DNA of 64,000 nt from Exiguobacterium sibiricum 7-3. Its GTDB lineage: Bacteria; Bacillota; Bacilli; Exiguobacteriales; Exiguobacteriaceae. Both the position numbers and the translations under genes were made by a program. The stretch lies in contig NZ_KK211190.1 in the NCBI RefSeq assembly GCF_000620865.1, positions 1,997,971 to 2,061,970 of the forward strand, written 5' to 3'. Positions 1 through 8,480 of the stretch are shown piece by piece. The notes below the pieces were generated by a model. The model had not been told where the DNA came from. It saw only the letters and a list, made by a program, of their open reading frames with translations, and made no database searches. Every line of letters begins with the position of its first letter. The first letter of the stretch is position 1.

Positions 1-471
1 CTGCGATTCGACTGTCACCCGGTGGGCATCATTATCAATCGTCAAATGCGGGAAGACGATGACGTCTTTTGTTTTCGCATCCGTATGCAGGAATTTTGTT
101 GCACTGGCCCGGCGTAAAATCGCTTTGACGCGGAGTACGACTTCACGGGGACTGAACGGTTTGACGATATAATCATCCGCGCCCATCTCAAAACCGTGAA
201 CCCGGTTCGTCTCTTCGCCTTTTGCCGTCAGCATGACGATCGGTGTTGCTTTCGTTTTACGCAGTTCTTCACAGACCTGCATGCCATCAAGCTTCGGCAT
301 CATCAAATCAAGTAGAATCACATCATATTCCGTTTCAAGTGCCATCTCGAGAGCCGTTTCTCCATTGTCGGCTTCTTCAATCGTAAAGTTCTCACGTTCG
401 AGATACATTTTTAATAAACGTCGAATCCGTTCCTCGTCATCAACGACTAAAATACGCGCTTCTTCTGACAT
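1..471 (-). CDS. resD: Response regulator ResD (partial, C-terminus outside window)
   Basis: This is an OmpR/PhoB-type response regulator, of which 157 residues lie inside the window. The N-terminal receiver domain shows the acidic pair in ILVVDDEERIRRLL, the phospho-acceptor Asp in VILLDLMMPKLDG, the conserved Thr in MLTAKG and the Lys in YIVKPFSPRE. The start of the DNA-binding domain follows and runs off the left edge. The ATG at 471 is preceded by GGGAGGAA at good spacing. It sits downstream of resABC in the same orientation, as in B. subtilis, where ResD with the kinase ResE controls respiration genes in response to oxygen limitation. A TATACT hexamer about 65 bases upstream and a strong terminator after resC suggest its own promoter. 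Confidence 0.93.
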   Translation of the reverse strand, partial: MSEEARILVVDDEERIRRLLKMYLERENFTIEEADNGETALEMALETEYDVILLDLMMPKLDGMQVCEELRKTKATPIVMLTAKGEETNRVHGFEMGADDYIVKPFSPREVVLRVKAILRRASATKFLHTDAKTKDVIVFPHLTIDNDAHRVTVESQ

Positions 472-583
472 CAGTTGATTCCTCCCATGAACTAATCTGT
501 CTCACTCTATCCTACTACTCTCCTAGTATACTATGAAACAAAAGAAATAGCGTCTCTGACCGCGGAAATCAATCGTCTCGCCC

Positions 584-625
584 AAAAAAGGATGGACGAC
601 GGAAGTTCTCTTCCGTCGTCCATCC
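584..625 (-). terminator. Intrinsic terminator after resC
   Basis: A perfect 16-bp stem (590-605 with 610-625) and a four-base loop are followed on the minus strand by a CTTTTTT run. It lies just after the resC stop and before the resD start, so it should end most resABC transcripts. Confidence 0.9.
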
Positions 626-658
626 TTGAATGATGATTCTACTAGTTGATTTCGTTAC

Positions 659-1825
659 TTATGCGTATGAGTGAAGACCGGCAACGACCAAGTTAACGAA
701 GACGAGGTTGAACATGATGACGGCAAATCCACCGACACATAACCACGCTGATTTTTTACCGATCCAGCCGCGCTGAATCCGCATGTGCAGGTAGAAGACA
801 TAGAACAGCATGGTAATCAAGGCCCATACTTCTTTCGGATCCCAACCCCAATAACGGCTCCAAGCCATCTGTGCCCAAATCATTGCAAAAATCAATCCAC
901 CGAGAATGAAGACCGGCAAACCGATTGCGATCGCACGGTAGCTGATTTCATCTGCTGTCTCAAGATCAATCTTACGGGCGATTGGTTTGAGGCTCTCTGC
1001 CAAACGTTTCCGTAAAATGACGAAACGAAGCAGGATGTATAAGACGAAACCGCCAATCAGTGACCACAAGACTGTATTGACTTTATTGGCATTGAGGAAA
1101 TTCGGCAATTCGATGACAGCGCCAGAACCGGAAATGATTTTTCCGTTTTCAGGACCTGTTAAGACCGGCATCGTATAGTCATGTTGCATCGTCGCACCGT
1201 TTTTCGCGACATATTCGATCGTCGAATTCGTTCCGAGTGCGTTAAACAATAATCCGACAATGATATAACCGACGACACACACGAGTGAGAACATGACGAC
1301 TTCAAGCCATGTCCGTGTTTTCGATTCTTTGTTGAAATCTGTCGCATGGATCAAGTACAGCAATCCGGTCGCGAAGCTGACCGCAAGAATTCCTTCTCCG
1401 AGTGCTGCCGTCGTGACGTGAATTTTCAACCAGACACTTTGAAGTGCCGGAATCAACGGTTGAACTTCATCTGGGAACATCGACGCGTAAGCGATGACAA
1501 GCAACGCGACCGGCATCGCAATTAATCCCAGGACGTTATTACGGTAAATACCATAGACGATCAGGAAGCCAAGCACCATCATCATCCCGAAGAATGTCGT
1601 GTACTCATATAAGTTCGAGACCGGTACGTGTCCGGCTCCTGCCCAACGTGTAAAGAAGTAACCAAGCTGCGTTGCAAATCCAAGGATTGCGAGTGAGAAA
1701 GCAATCTTACCGGAACGGGTCGGTCCCTTTTTCCCACTGGTCGCAACTGCAAAGAATCCGGTACTGATCAGATATAAGATAAAAGACGTAAGCAGTAAAT
1801 TACCGCTTAAACTAAGCAGATTCAT
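659..1825 (-). CDS. resC: Cytochrome c biogenesis protein ResC (CcsA/CcsB family)
   Basis: This 388-residue polytopic membrane protein belongs to the CcsA heme-handling family of system II cytochrome c maturation. The tryptophan-rich WWD-type motif (WSRYWGWDPKEVWALI) near residue 325, which presents heme on the outer face of the membrane, is clear, and about eight hydrophobic segments surround it. The gene overlaps the end of resB by four bases (ATGA), which implies translational coupling. ResB and ResC together form the heme delivery and ligation complex, and ResA reduces the apocytochrome cysteines. Family length and neighbours agree fully with ResC. Confidence 0.95.
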   Translation of the reverse strand: MNLLSLSGNLLLTSFILYLISTGFFAVATSGKKGPTRSGKIAFSLAILGFATQLGYFFTRWAGAGHVPVSNLYEYTTFFGMMMVLGFLIVYGIYRNNVLGLIAMPVALLVIAYASMFPDEVQPLIPALQSVWLKIHVTTAALGEGILAVSFATGLLYLIHATDFNKESKTRTWLEVVMFSLVCVVGYIIVGLLFNALGTNSTIEYVAKNGATMQHDYTMPVLTGPENGKIISGSGAVIELPNFLNANKVNTVLWSLIGGFVLYILLRFVILRKRLAESLKPIARKIDLETADEISYRAIAIGLPVFILGGLIFAMIWAQMAWSRYWGWDPKEVWALITMLFYVFYLHMRIQRGWIGKKSAWLCVGGFAVIMFNLVFVNLVVAGLHSYA

Positions 1826-3366
1826 TTCGATTCCCCCTCTTCCCGCAACTTCTGCCGGTCTTCCAGTTGCGGAAGTCCCACTTCAGTCAAGGCGAGATTG
1901 ACTTCTTTTTGAAGTCCAAGTGCGTTTTTATTCGTAAATCCGGCAATGTTAATCTGCCCGTTTGTTTCTTTTAACCAGAGTCTGCGGTGTGGCCAGTACA
2001 TGCCGAGCAACAGCCCGACCATGAAAATCATACCGCCTGCAAATAAGAACGGAAGCGTCAAATCTTTTTTAATCCGGACACCAGAGATGTTCGACAGTTC
2101 CGTACCGGCGAAGCCCATCTTATATTGGTTTTCATCGCCGCCGACATTGAGCTTAATCCCGATCAGACTCCGTTCACCTTTTGGATGTTCCGGTGATTTG
2201 ATTGTAAAGACAAACGCCGGATTAACCGGCCGTGACGAATTCGTCGTTGGTTTTCCGTCTTTGACGACGAAGTCCGGCAAGAAATCTTTCAGTTCAACAT
2301 CATAACCGTTCTTTAATTTGTAGGTTTCTTGCGGATTGCGCAAGTCGACTTTAATCGTATCGATGACTTTACCCGTCTTCTGATTCTCGATGTTGAATGA
2401 CATCGTCTTGAATTCCGGATCCGCTGCATATTGTTCCTGGAAGACTTGATAATTTCCGAATTCAAACGGTTGGTTTACGGCGGTTTCACCGGTTTTAACT
2501 TTTTCAAGTTTCGGTTTGAAATCATCCATCATTCCGGTTTTTTTATACAACGTCATCTGCGTATCATAGTTTTTCGGAACACTTCCGCCGGCCCGTTTCA
2601 AAGCTTCTCTGAATTTCTCAGGCTCTTTTGCCGGGTCATAAAACTCGATGTTAAACGAGTTGTTCTCGAGATAATACTGATTATCCGTCGCTTCGACCGG
2701 CAACGTTTCGCCTTCACGAATCCAAAGCAACTCGTCTTCGTGCATGCCGGGAACGATTCGCAACATCGCTCCACCAAAGAACAGGACAAGCCCGATATGG
2801 TTGATATACGGACCCCAGCGGCCAAAACGTTGTTTCTCAGCGAGCAAGGAACCGTCTTGTCGGCGGACCTTGTAGCCTTTTTTCTTCAGCAACGGTTCGA
2901 TGGCATCAATCTGTTTAACCGTCCCAGCCGCTTCAGCGCCAAATCGCTGACCGCCCATGAAACGGTCGGACTGGATGACCGGTTGTTTCTTCAACGCACG
3001 ATACAGCGGGAAGAAACGGTCGATCGATACGATAATGATCGATAACAGTAGTAACGTAATCAGTCCAATGTACCACCAGGATTCAAACAAGTTATGGAAG
3101 CCGAGGGCATAATAAATTTCACCGGCCGTGCCATATTCTTTACCGTAAAATTCTTCCGGCGGAACCGCTTGCGGAATGTACATTTCCTGCGGGAAGATGG
3201 TTCCGACTCCGCTCGCGATGATGATTAACCCGATCAACCATAAGCCGACTTTAACGGATGAAAAGAACGTCCAGGTCCGGTCGATCCACGATTGATTTTT
3301 TCGTTTTGAACGAAGCTCGGCTTCCTCATAACGCATATCCAGTTGCTTATATTCCTGCTGCATCAT
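1822..3366 (-). CDS. resB: Cytochrome c biogenesis protein ResB
   Basis: This 514-residue membrane protein of the ResB/Ccs1 family is the second core part of system II cytochrome c synthetase. Hydrophobic segments occur near residues 35-55, 90-115 and 185-205, a large extracytoplasmic domain fills about 210-430, and a final membrane segment (LPFLFAGGMIFMVGLLLGMY) is near 440-460. The start follows GAGGGGGAA, and a second in-frame ATG immediately follows the first and could also be used. It lies 18 bases downstream of resA and overlaps resC, so the three genes form one operon. Confidence 0.95.
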   Translation of the reverse strand: MMQQEYKQLDMRYEEAELRSKRKNQSWIDRTWTFFSSVKVGLWLIGLIIIASGVGTIFPQEMYIPQAVPPEEFYGKEYGTAGEIYYALGFHNLFESWWYIGLITLLLLSIIIVSIDRFFPLYRALKKQPVIQSDRFMGGQRFGAEAAGTVKQIDAIEPLLKKKGYKVRRQDGSLLAEKQRFGRWGPYINHIGLVLFFGGAMLRIVPGMHEDELLWIREGETLPVEATDNQYYLENNSFNIEFYDPAKEPEKFREALKRAGGSVPKNYDTQMTLYKKTGMMDDFKPKLEKVKTGETAVNQPFEFGNYQVFQEQYAADPEFKTMSFNIENQKTGKVIDTIKVDLRNPQETYKLKNGYDVELKDFLPDFVVKDGKPTTNSSRPVNPAFVFTIKSPEHPKGERSLIGIKLNVGGDENQYKMGFAGTELSNISGVRIKKDLTLPFLFAGGMIFMVGLLLGMYWPHRRLWLKETNGQINIAGFTNKNALGLQKEVNLALTEVGLPQLEDRQKLREEGESK

Positions 3367-3384
3367 AAATTCCCCCTCGATGCG

Positions 3385-3975
3385 TTACTCGTTTGCTTTT
3401 TTGATCATTTCTTCTAACTTCGCTTGGTCAATTTCACCTTCATACTTTTCAACAACCTTACCTTCTTTGTTGATGATGAAGGTCACCGGCAGGTTATAGA
3501 TGCCGTATGCTTTCTCGACGGCACTGTTCGTATCCATCAAGACCGGATAGTCGGTTCCTCCGATTTCCTTGATGAAGCTTGATACTCGGACCGGTGTCTC
3601 ACCGACGTTGACTGCTGCAAAATTAACACCTTCTTTTTGCATCATGTCGTAATTATCGTTGATCAACGGCATTTCTTTTTTACATGGCTCACAGAATGTA
3701 CCCCAAAAATTGAGTAAGAGTCCTTTGCCTTTGTACTCGTCCATCGTATGTTGTTTTTCTCCATACAAATCGACAAGTGCAAATCCTGGCGCGTCATCTC
3801 CGGCAAGGACACGACCGTCCTTATCACGTGTCGCCTGATCAACAAACTGCATGATAACGACCGCACCGGCGAATAATACCATCGTCATGATCATTAACCG
3901 CCAAAATGAACGTTTTTTCTTCTTTTGCTTCGCGGCTGCTAGCCGCTCATCCGGGTTCTGATTCGTTTTTTTCAT
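3385..3975 (-). CDS. resA: Thiol-disulfide oxidoreductase ResA
   Basis: This 196-residue membrane-tethered thioredoxin-fold protein has a Lys-rich cytoplasmic N-terminus, one transmembrane anchor at about residues 27-46 and an extracytoplasmic domain. The active site is C95-E-P-C98 in NFWGTFCEPCKKEMP, identical in type to B. subtilis ResA, which reduces the CXXCH cysteines of apocytochrome c before heme attachment. The conserved cis-proline region (YNLPVTFIINKEGKV) follows. The GGAGG-preceded ATG is nine bases from the site. It is the first gene of resABC, and a TACAAT hexamer about 30 bases upstream is a possible -10. Confidence 0.95.
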   Translation of the reverse strand: MKKTNQNPDERLAAAKQKKKKRSFWRLMIMTMVLFAGAVVIMQFVDQATRDKDGRVLAGDDAPGFALVDLYGEKQHTMDEYKGKGLLLNFWGTFCEPCKKEMPLINDNYDMMQKEGVNFAAVNVGETPVRVSSFIKEIGGTDYPVLMDTNSAVEKAYGIYNLPVTFIINKEGKVVEKYEGEIDQAKLEEMIKKANE

Positions 3976-4057
3976 GTTGCACCGCCTCCACCCATATTGT
4001 ACTTGAAATCGCTTAATTGTTGACAGAATGTGAAATACGTTAATCGTTTTGTCACAA

Positions 4058-4086
4058 ACAAAGAAAACTCAACCCGCAGGCTGAGC
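4058..4086 (-). terminator. Probable terminator after rluB
   Basis: On the minus strand, CTCAGCC-tgc-GGGTTGAG (one G-T pair) is followed by TTTTCTTTG. It separates the scpA-scpB-rluB transcript from resA. Confidence 0.6.
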
Positions 4087-4101
4087 TTCTCGCTTTACAA
4101 A

Positions 4102-4863
4102 TTAACGTTTTTTTGTGTTCTTACGTCTTTTCGTAGGGGGAGCAACCGGATCCGCCAGCTCACGCAATTGATTGACTTCTTTTTTCGAAAGTTCACGCCA
4201 GTCGCCTGATGTTAATCCAGCAAGCGTCAGGAAACCAAACTGTTCCCGTTTCAACTTGATGACTTCTGCGCCGAGTGTTTCGACCATTTGACGGACTTGA
4301 CGGTTATGGCCTTCATAGATGACCATTTCTAAAATCGCGGTATTCTTTTTCTTATCGACATCGCGCATCTCGACACGTGCTTTACCAGTCTTGAATCCGT
4401 CCGGCAAGACGACACCTTTTTCGAGACCTTTGACATGATAGTAGTCCGGCACGCCTTTGATTTTGACGATGTAACGTTTCGGTACTTTGTATTTCGGATG
4501 GAGCAAGAGATTCGAAAACTCGCCGTCGTTCGTCAACAGCAATAATCCGCTTGTGTTGTAGTCGAGACGACCAACCGGGAACACGCGGTGACCCGGAGGA
4601 ACAAGATCGACGACCGTTTTACGGCCTTTATCATCTTCTACCGTCGAGACGACACCTGTTGGTTTATAAAGCATGTAGTAGACGTGTTCTTCACGTTCCA
4701 GTTTGACACCGTCGACTTCGACTTCCGCACGTCCGCCGACTTTCGTCCCGAGTTCCGTGATGACTTTCCCGTTGACTTTGACGCGACCTTCTGTGATCAA
4801 TTCTTCTGCCTTGCGTCGTGATGCGACACCGGCTTGGGCAATAATTTTTTGTAGACGTTCCAT
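4102..4863 (-). CDS. rluB: Ribosomal large subunit pseudouridine synthase RluB
   Basis: This 253-residue pseudouridine synthase belongs to the RsuA/RluB/RluE/RluF family. An N-terminal S4 RNA-binding domain (residues 1-50, starting RLQKIIAQAGVASRRKAEE) is followed by the catalytic domain with the signature GRLDYNTSGLLLLTNDGEF, in which Asp101 is the expected nucleophile. The Lys/Arg-rich tail is typical. The family member in this setting modifies a uridine in 23S rRNA. The start overlaps the scpB stop by one base, giving the scpA-scpB-rluB order seen across Bacilli. Confidence 0.94.
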   Translation of the reverse strand: MERLQKIIAQAGVASRRKAEELITEGRVKVNGKVITELGTKVGGRAEVEVDGVKLEREEHVYYMLYKPTGVVSTVEDDKGRKTVVDLVPPGHRVFPVGRLDYNTSGLLLLTNDGEFSNLLLHPKYKVPKRYIVKIKGVPDYYHVKGLEKGVVLPDGFKTGKARVEMRDVDKKKNTAILEMVIYEGHNRQVRQMVETLGAEVIKLKREQFGFLTLAGLTSGDWRELSKKEVNQLRELADPVAPPTKRRKNTKKR

Positions 4864-5435
4864 TAATTTATTCTCTCCTCTAGTGACGGTTCATTCCGGA
4901 AAAACAAATCCCCGTCCGCTTCAAGTGTTTCTTCAAACTCAAGCGGCGGCAATTCTTCGATACTGTTCAGTCCGAAGTGATCCAAAAAATGATCCGTCGT
5001 TTTATACAATTTGGCACGCCCGACGCCTTTGGCGCGTCCGGCTTCATCAATCAATCCTTTTGCACTTAACGTGTGGATGACACGTTCCGTCTTTACACCA
5101 CGGATGACTTCAATGTCCGCGCGGGTAACCGGCTGTTTGTAGGCGATGATGACGAGTGTCTCCATCGCAGCGCGTGACAGGCTGTCCTCTGCAAGAGACC
5201 CGGCATACGCCTGCACATACGGTGACATTTCTTTACGGGTGACCATCTTGAAGACACCGCCGGATTCGACGATTTGCAACACCCGTTCGTCCGCTTCAAA
5301 TATTGTCTGAAGGGCATGTAACTGTTCCCGAGCCGCTGCCTCACTGATTTCAAGGACTTGACTCAGACCACGCGGATCGATTCCATCGTCTCCGACGACG
5401 AATAACAAACTTTCAATGATTCGCTCATACGCCAA
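4863..5435 (-). CDS. scpB: Segregation and condensation protein ScpB
   Basis: This 190-residue winged-helix kleisin-associated protein joins SMC and ScpA in the bacterial condensin that organises the chromosome. The segment [26 protein letters not shown] is the characteristic ScpB winged-helix core (quoted in outline: [12 protein letters not shown]). The start is a TTG inside the 3' end of scpA, with GGAGGAG seven bases upstream; the ATG a few codons later has no ribosome binding site. The 11-base overlap with scpA indicates coupled translation. Confidence 0.95.
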   Translation of the reverse strand: MAYERIIESLLFVVGDDGIDPRGLSQVLEISEAAAREQLHALQTIFEADERVLQIVESGGVFKMVTRKEMSPYVQAYAGSLAEDSLSRAAMETLVIIAYKQPVTRADIEVIRGVKTERVIHTLSAKGLIDEAGRAKGVGRAKLYKTTDHFLDHFGLNSIEELPPLEFEETLEADGDLFFRNEPSLEERIN

Positions 5436-6180
5436 TCTGATTCTCCTCCTTCACTAAGGCACGCAACAAGATGTCGTCGTTCATTTGCTCACAGGCGACG
5501 ACCCGTTGTTTGACCAGTTCGAGTACGGCCAAAAAGCTGACGACCAATTCTTCAACGGTCGGTTGTTCCGTAAAGAAACCAAAAAATGTCGTTCCTTCAT
5601 TGGCAAAAACATATTCCGAAACATGAACCATCTGCTGTTCAAGTGTCCGTTCTTCCCGTTTGACGGTTTTCGAACGACGTACTTTCCAGGCGACGCGTTG
5701 GCGCATTTTTTCATAAGCACGCAACAAATCACTAAAAGACAGGTTTCCACTATAATCTTGATTGTCCGCATCCAGATACGTCATCAAGTCTTCCGGCTGT
5801 TTTGAAAACAGTTCGAGCCGCGCTTCTTCCTTTTCCTTTAAGACAAGTGCAGCTTCTTTGTATGCTTTATATTCAATCAGTTGCTGAATCAACCCTTCAC
5901 GTGTCGGATCCTCTTCAAAATCCGGAACTTCTTCGAAATCCGTCTGTTCGACAGGTAACAGTTGTTTACTTTTTAATTGCAGGAGCGTCGCTGCCATGAC
6001 AAGGTATTCACTCGCAACATCCAGTTCGAGATGTTGCATGGCCCGAATATAGGACACATACTGATCCGTGACGATCGATACGGAAATGTCATACAGGTCA
6101 ATCTCTAGTTTACCAATCAAATGCAACAACAAATCCAACGGGCCTTCAAACGCATCCATCTTTACACTGTATGATTCCAT
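5425..6180 (-). CDS. scpA: Segregation and condensation protein ScpA
   Basis: This 251-residue kleisin subunit of the SMC-ScpAB condensin opens with the family hallmark [12 protein letters not shown], which forms the N-terminal helices that bind the SMC neck. A region rich in acidic residues follows, and a C-terminal winged-helix region binds the SMC cap. Its start is next to GGGAG. It is the first gene of scpA-scpB-rluB and is divergent from the DUF309 gene at 6275. Confidence 0.95.
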   Translation of the reverse strand: MESYSVKMDAFEGPLDLLLHLIGKLEIDLYDISVSIVTDQYVSYIRAMQHLELDVASEYLVMAATLLQLKSKQLLPVEQTDFEEVPDFEEDPTREGLIQQLIEYKAYKEAALVLKEKEEARLELFSKQPEDLMTYLDADNQDYSGNLSFSDLLRAYEKMRQRVAWKVRRSKTVKREERTLEQQMVHVSEYVFANEGTTFFGFFTEQPTVEELVVSFLAVLELVKQRVVACEQMNDDILLRALVKEENQIGV

Positions 6181-6274
6181 GATTCTCCCTGCCCATCAAC
6201 GTTTTTTGCGCCTTAGTATACCACACATCACCTGATTTCGACTATGCTATATTAAAAGGAAAGGAGATCAATCC

Positions 6275-6739
6275 ATGCATCCAATCGAACAATTTGCCTT
6301 TGAATTCAATGTCCAACACGACTATTTTGAATGCCACGAAGTGCTCGAAGAACTGTGGCAGGCCGGGCAACGACAAGATGAATCCCTCGTCGCCTTGATT
6401 CAGCTTGCCGTCGCCCGCTATCATCACCGCCGCGGCAATGTAGCCGGGGCGATGCGGACCTACCCGAAAGCGTTCCAAAAACTTGAACGCCATGCCGGGT
6501 CACTTTCCAGTCAAGGAATTGACGTCTCCCGACTGCTTGCCTTACAACCATTGTTCATGCAGCCCGACTACCAGCATATTCCGTTGCCACTCGCTGACGA
6601 TTTGGAACAACGGATCAGCAGTCTGCCAATCGAACAGTTGCAGGACCTATCGTTCTTGCGGCATAAACATGTCCTCCGGGATCGACAGGACGTCATCACG
6701 GCACGACAGATGGCACTTGCAGCACGTCAAAAAAAATGA
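6275..6739 (+). CDS. DUF309 domain protein (YpuF-like)
   Basis: This 154-residue soluble protein has the DUF309 N-terminus, with the conserved FNVQHDYFECHEVLEELW segment followed by a second helical stretch (VALIQLAVARYHHRRGN). The clustered His, Glu and Cys positions in this fold are conserved across the family, but its biochemical role is not established. A DUF309 gene lies next to scpA in many Bacilli, including B. subtilis ypuF, and the same arrangement is seen here, divergently transcribed. The ATG has AAAGGAG eight bases upstream. Confidence 0.85.
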   Translation: MHPIEQFAFEFNVQHDYFECHEVLEELWQAGQRQDESLVALIQLAVARYHHRRGNVAGAMRTYPKAFQKLERHAGSLSSQGIDVSRLLALQPLFMQPDYQHIPLPLADDLEQRISSLPIEQLQDLSFLRHKHVLRDRQDVITARQMALAARQKK

Positions 6740-6773
6740 AAAACCGGTCCGTAGCTACATGGACCGGTTTTTA
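6739..6773. terminator. Bidirectional terminator between DUF309 gene and ribT
   Basis: AAAACCGGTCC pairs with GGACCGGTTTT across a ten-base loop, with A and T runs on both sides. It serves the two convergent genes. Confidence 0.85.
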
Positions 6774-7118
6774 TTGATTTTTCCATTTCTCAACAAGTCG
6801 ACTCGTTTCGTCCGTTGCACCCGTGATTTCTGTCCGCAACATCTTTTCTGCTGCATCGAGTAACATATACGACATCCGTTCCCCGCGGAACGATGGCGAC
6901 AAGGCGATATGTTTCAATTCAGCGTGGCCATCCACTAATTGAAATCCGATGATGCCGATAAAATCTTCATCCTGTTTATAGAGATACAACTGCTGATTCT
7001 CATCTTGTTCATAGGTTTGAACCGTTTCAAGCAAATACTTCGGATCCTTCACTTCGCACGAAAAAGCGATTAACCCCATCGCGGTCCGTTCATTCAACTT
7101 TTTATATTTTACTAGCAT
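6771..7118 (-). CDS. ribT: RibT-like GNAT acetyltransferase
   Basis: This 115-residue GNAT-fold protein aligns by eye with B. subtilis RibT over its whole length: the start MLVKYKKL, the strand-rich core LYLYKQDEDFIGIIGF, the HIALSPSFRGERMSYMLLDA acetyl-CoA region and a short tail. In RibT the pyrophosphate loop is RGxGxx-like; here it reads RGERMS, so acetyl-CoA binding may be altered. In B. subtilis ribT ends the riboflavin operon just before ypuF and scpA. Here ribDEAH are absent from the window and ribT sits alone, convergent to the DUF309 gene. Its substrate is unknown. Confidence 0.72.
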   Translation of the reverse strand: MLVKYKKLNERTAMGLIAFSCEVKDPKYLLETVQTYEQDENQQLYLYKQDEDFIGIIGFQLVDGHAELKHIALSPSFRGERMSYMLLDAAEKMLRTEITGATDETSRLVEKWKNQ

Positions 7119-7245
7119 CTGATTCTACACCTTCCTAGTTTCAACAACTCTCAGGAACATGATCAACTGAGACTTGTTTATTCTACACCTTCTCGACCTG
7201 AAATGCTTCACTTTTCGTCAAATCGACTAAAAAGATGGGCGGGTC

Positions 7246-7288
7246 GTCTTATTTAAAACGAGGCCTCCCTGTCCGTTGACAGAGAGGC
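7246..7288 (-). terminator. Terminator after DJ-1 family gene
   Basis: GCCTCCCTGTC (7263-7273) pairs with GACAGAGAGGC (7278-7288) with one mismatch. On the minus strand it is followed by CTCGTTTT. The flanking 7119-7262 contains no gene that I can support. Confidence 0.6.
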
Positions 7289-7314
7289 GAACTCGTACAA
7301 TAAGATGAGGAAGA

Positions 7315-7845
7315 TTAGTTTGCTCCTTCAAGGACCTTGATGAATTCGCGCATATAATCCGGCAAATCGGGCGGGCGACGGCTCGAGATGATGTGTCCGT
7401 CGACTACAACCGCTTCATCGTGCCAAATTGCTCCGGCGTTCGTCATGTCATCCTTGATTCCAGGTGTACTCGTGACGTTGATTCCTTTTAACACACCGGC
7501 TGAAATCAGGACCCATCCGGCGTGACAAATCTGACCGATCGGTTGTTTCACCTGATCAAAGTGACGGACCATCGCGAGGACGGAATCGAATCGCCGTAAT
7601 AAATCCGGTGACCAGCCGCCCGGTACTAAAATCGCATCATAATCTGCCGGATTAATCTCGTCAAACGTTTTGTCTGACACAATCGGAACACCGTATTTTC
7701 CGATATATTTTTCATCAGCCTTTTCACCGACGATGTCAACAGTCGCTCCTTCTTCGCGTAACCGGTGAACCGGGTACCACAGCTCTAAATCCTCAAAGTC
7801 GTTACTGACAAGTTGAATAATCTTTTTTCCTGCTAACCGCATCAT
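7315..7845 (-). CDS. DJ-1/PfpI family protein (YfkM-like, general stress)
   Basis: This class I glutamine-amidotransferase-like protein of about 176 residues has the nucleophile elbow GQICHAGWVL (Cys nucleophile followed by His) and the upstream acidic residue in DAILVPGGWSPD. Relatives act as protein or nucleotide deglycases or chaperones, and B. subtilis YfkM/Gsp18 is a SigmaB-controlled stress protein. The longest frame starts at 7860, but GGAG six bases before the ATG at 7845 makes that the better start. A GTTTTT-N14-GGGAAG element upstream resembles a SigmaB promoter. Substrate unknown. Confidence 0.83.
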   Translation of the reverse strand: MMRLAGKKIIQLVSNDFEDLELWYPVHRLREEGATVDIVGEKADEKYIGKYGVPIVSDKTFDEINPADYDAILVPGGWSPDLLRRFDSVLAMVRHFDQVKQPIGQICHAGWVLISAGVLKGINVTSTPGIKDDMTNAGAIWHDEAVVVDGHIISSRRPPDLPDYMREFIKVLEGAN

Positions 7846-7879
7846 AAATCGCTCCTTCATTTTTCAGTTCTTGTTGTCA

Positions 7880-7905
7880 CTTCCCGTATTGAGCGAAAAA
7901 AAAAC
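7880..7905 (-). promoter_or_regulatory. Candidate SigmaB promoter for DJ-1 family gene
   Basis: On the minus strand, GTTTTT (7905-7900) and GGGAAG (7885-7880) are separated by 14 bases, close to the SigmaB consensus GTTTaa/GGGwAt. Its -35 is formed by the U-tract of the ppiB terminator. Confidence 0.45.
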
Positions 7906-7932
7906 TTCCCTTCTTTGATCAAAGAAGGGAAG
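7896..7932 (-). terminator. Terminator after ppiB
   Basis: A perfect 12-bp stem, CTTCCCTTCTTT (7905-7916) with its complement (7921-7932), has a GATC loop and nine consecutive Ts following on the minus strand. Confidence 0.92.
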
Positions 7933-7939
7933 AAATCAC

Positions 7940-8377
7940 TTACGCTTCGACGCGAATTTCTTTAATGCCAGCGCCTTGTTTCATTTTTGTCGCATGTTCA
8001 AGACCTGATGTCACTTGTCCGAAGACTGTGTGAACGCCGTCGAGGTGTGGTTGCGGCTCGTGAACGACGAAGAATTGGCTTGAACCTGTGTTACGGCCTG
8101 CATGCGCCATTGAAAGCGAACCGGCTTTATGTTTGTGCGGGTATGATGTTGACGTTTCGCACGGAATCGTCTTACCTGATCCGCCTGTACCGTTTCCGAT
8201 CGGGCAACCGCCTTGTGAGACGAAACCAGGGATGACACGGTGGAAGTTCAATCCATCGTAGAAGTTCGAGTTCGCAAGGTTCTCGAAGTTTTCTGTTGTG
8301 ATCGGTGCATCGTCGTTAAACAATTCAAACTCAATTTTATTTCCGTCTTCTAATAAGATATATCCAGTTTTTTGCAT
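7940..8377 (-). CDS. ppiB: Peptidyl-prolyl cis-trans isomerase (cyclophilin)
   Basis: This 145-residue cyclophilin-type proline isomerase is cytosolic, with no signal peptide. The family core is plain: NFYDGLNFHRVIPGFVSQGG with the catalytic Arg, then the AGSLSMAHAGRNTGSSQFF active-site strand and HLDGVHTVFGQV. The frame is open to 8425, but the ATG at 8377 with an AAAGG site gives MQKTGYILLEDG, which matches the usual PpiB length. It is followed by a strong terminator. Confidence 0.94.
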   Translation of the reverse strand: MQKTGYILLEDGNKIEFELFNDDAPITTENFENLANSNFYDGLNFHRVIPGFVSQGGCPIGNGTGGSGKTIPCETSTSYPHKHKAGSLSMAHAGRNTGSSQFFVVHEPQPHLDGVHTVFGQVTSGLEHATKMKQGAGIKEIRVEA

Positions 8378-8480
8378 CGTATACCAACCTTTCGTGCTTT
8401 TCAGCTGTGGTGTTCGCCACGGCATTCGTGGCTCCGTTACCTAGTGTATCAAATCTTCACAAAAAACGCAGGTTTTTTAC

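Noticed and set aside
2431-3045. 204-codon plus-strand frame
   Set aside because: It is antisense to resB, with no ribosome binding site and no recognisable product.
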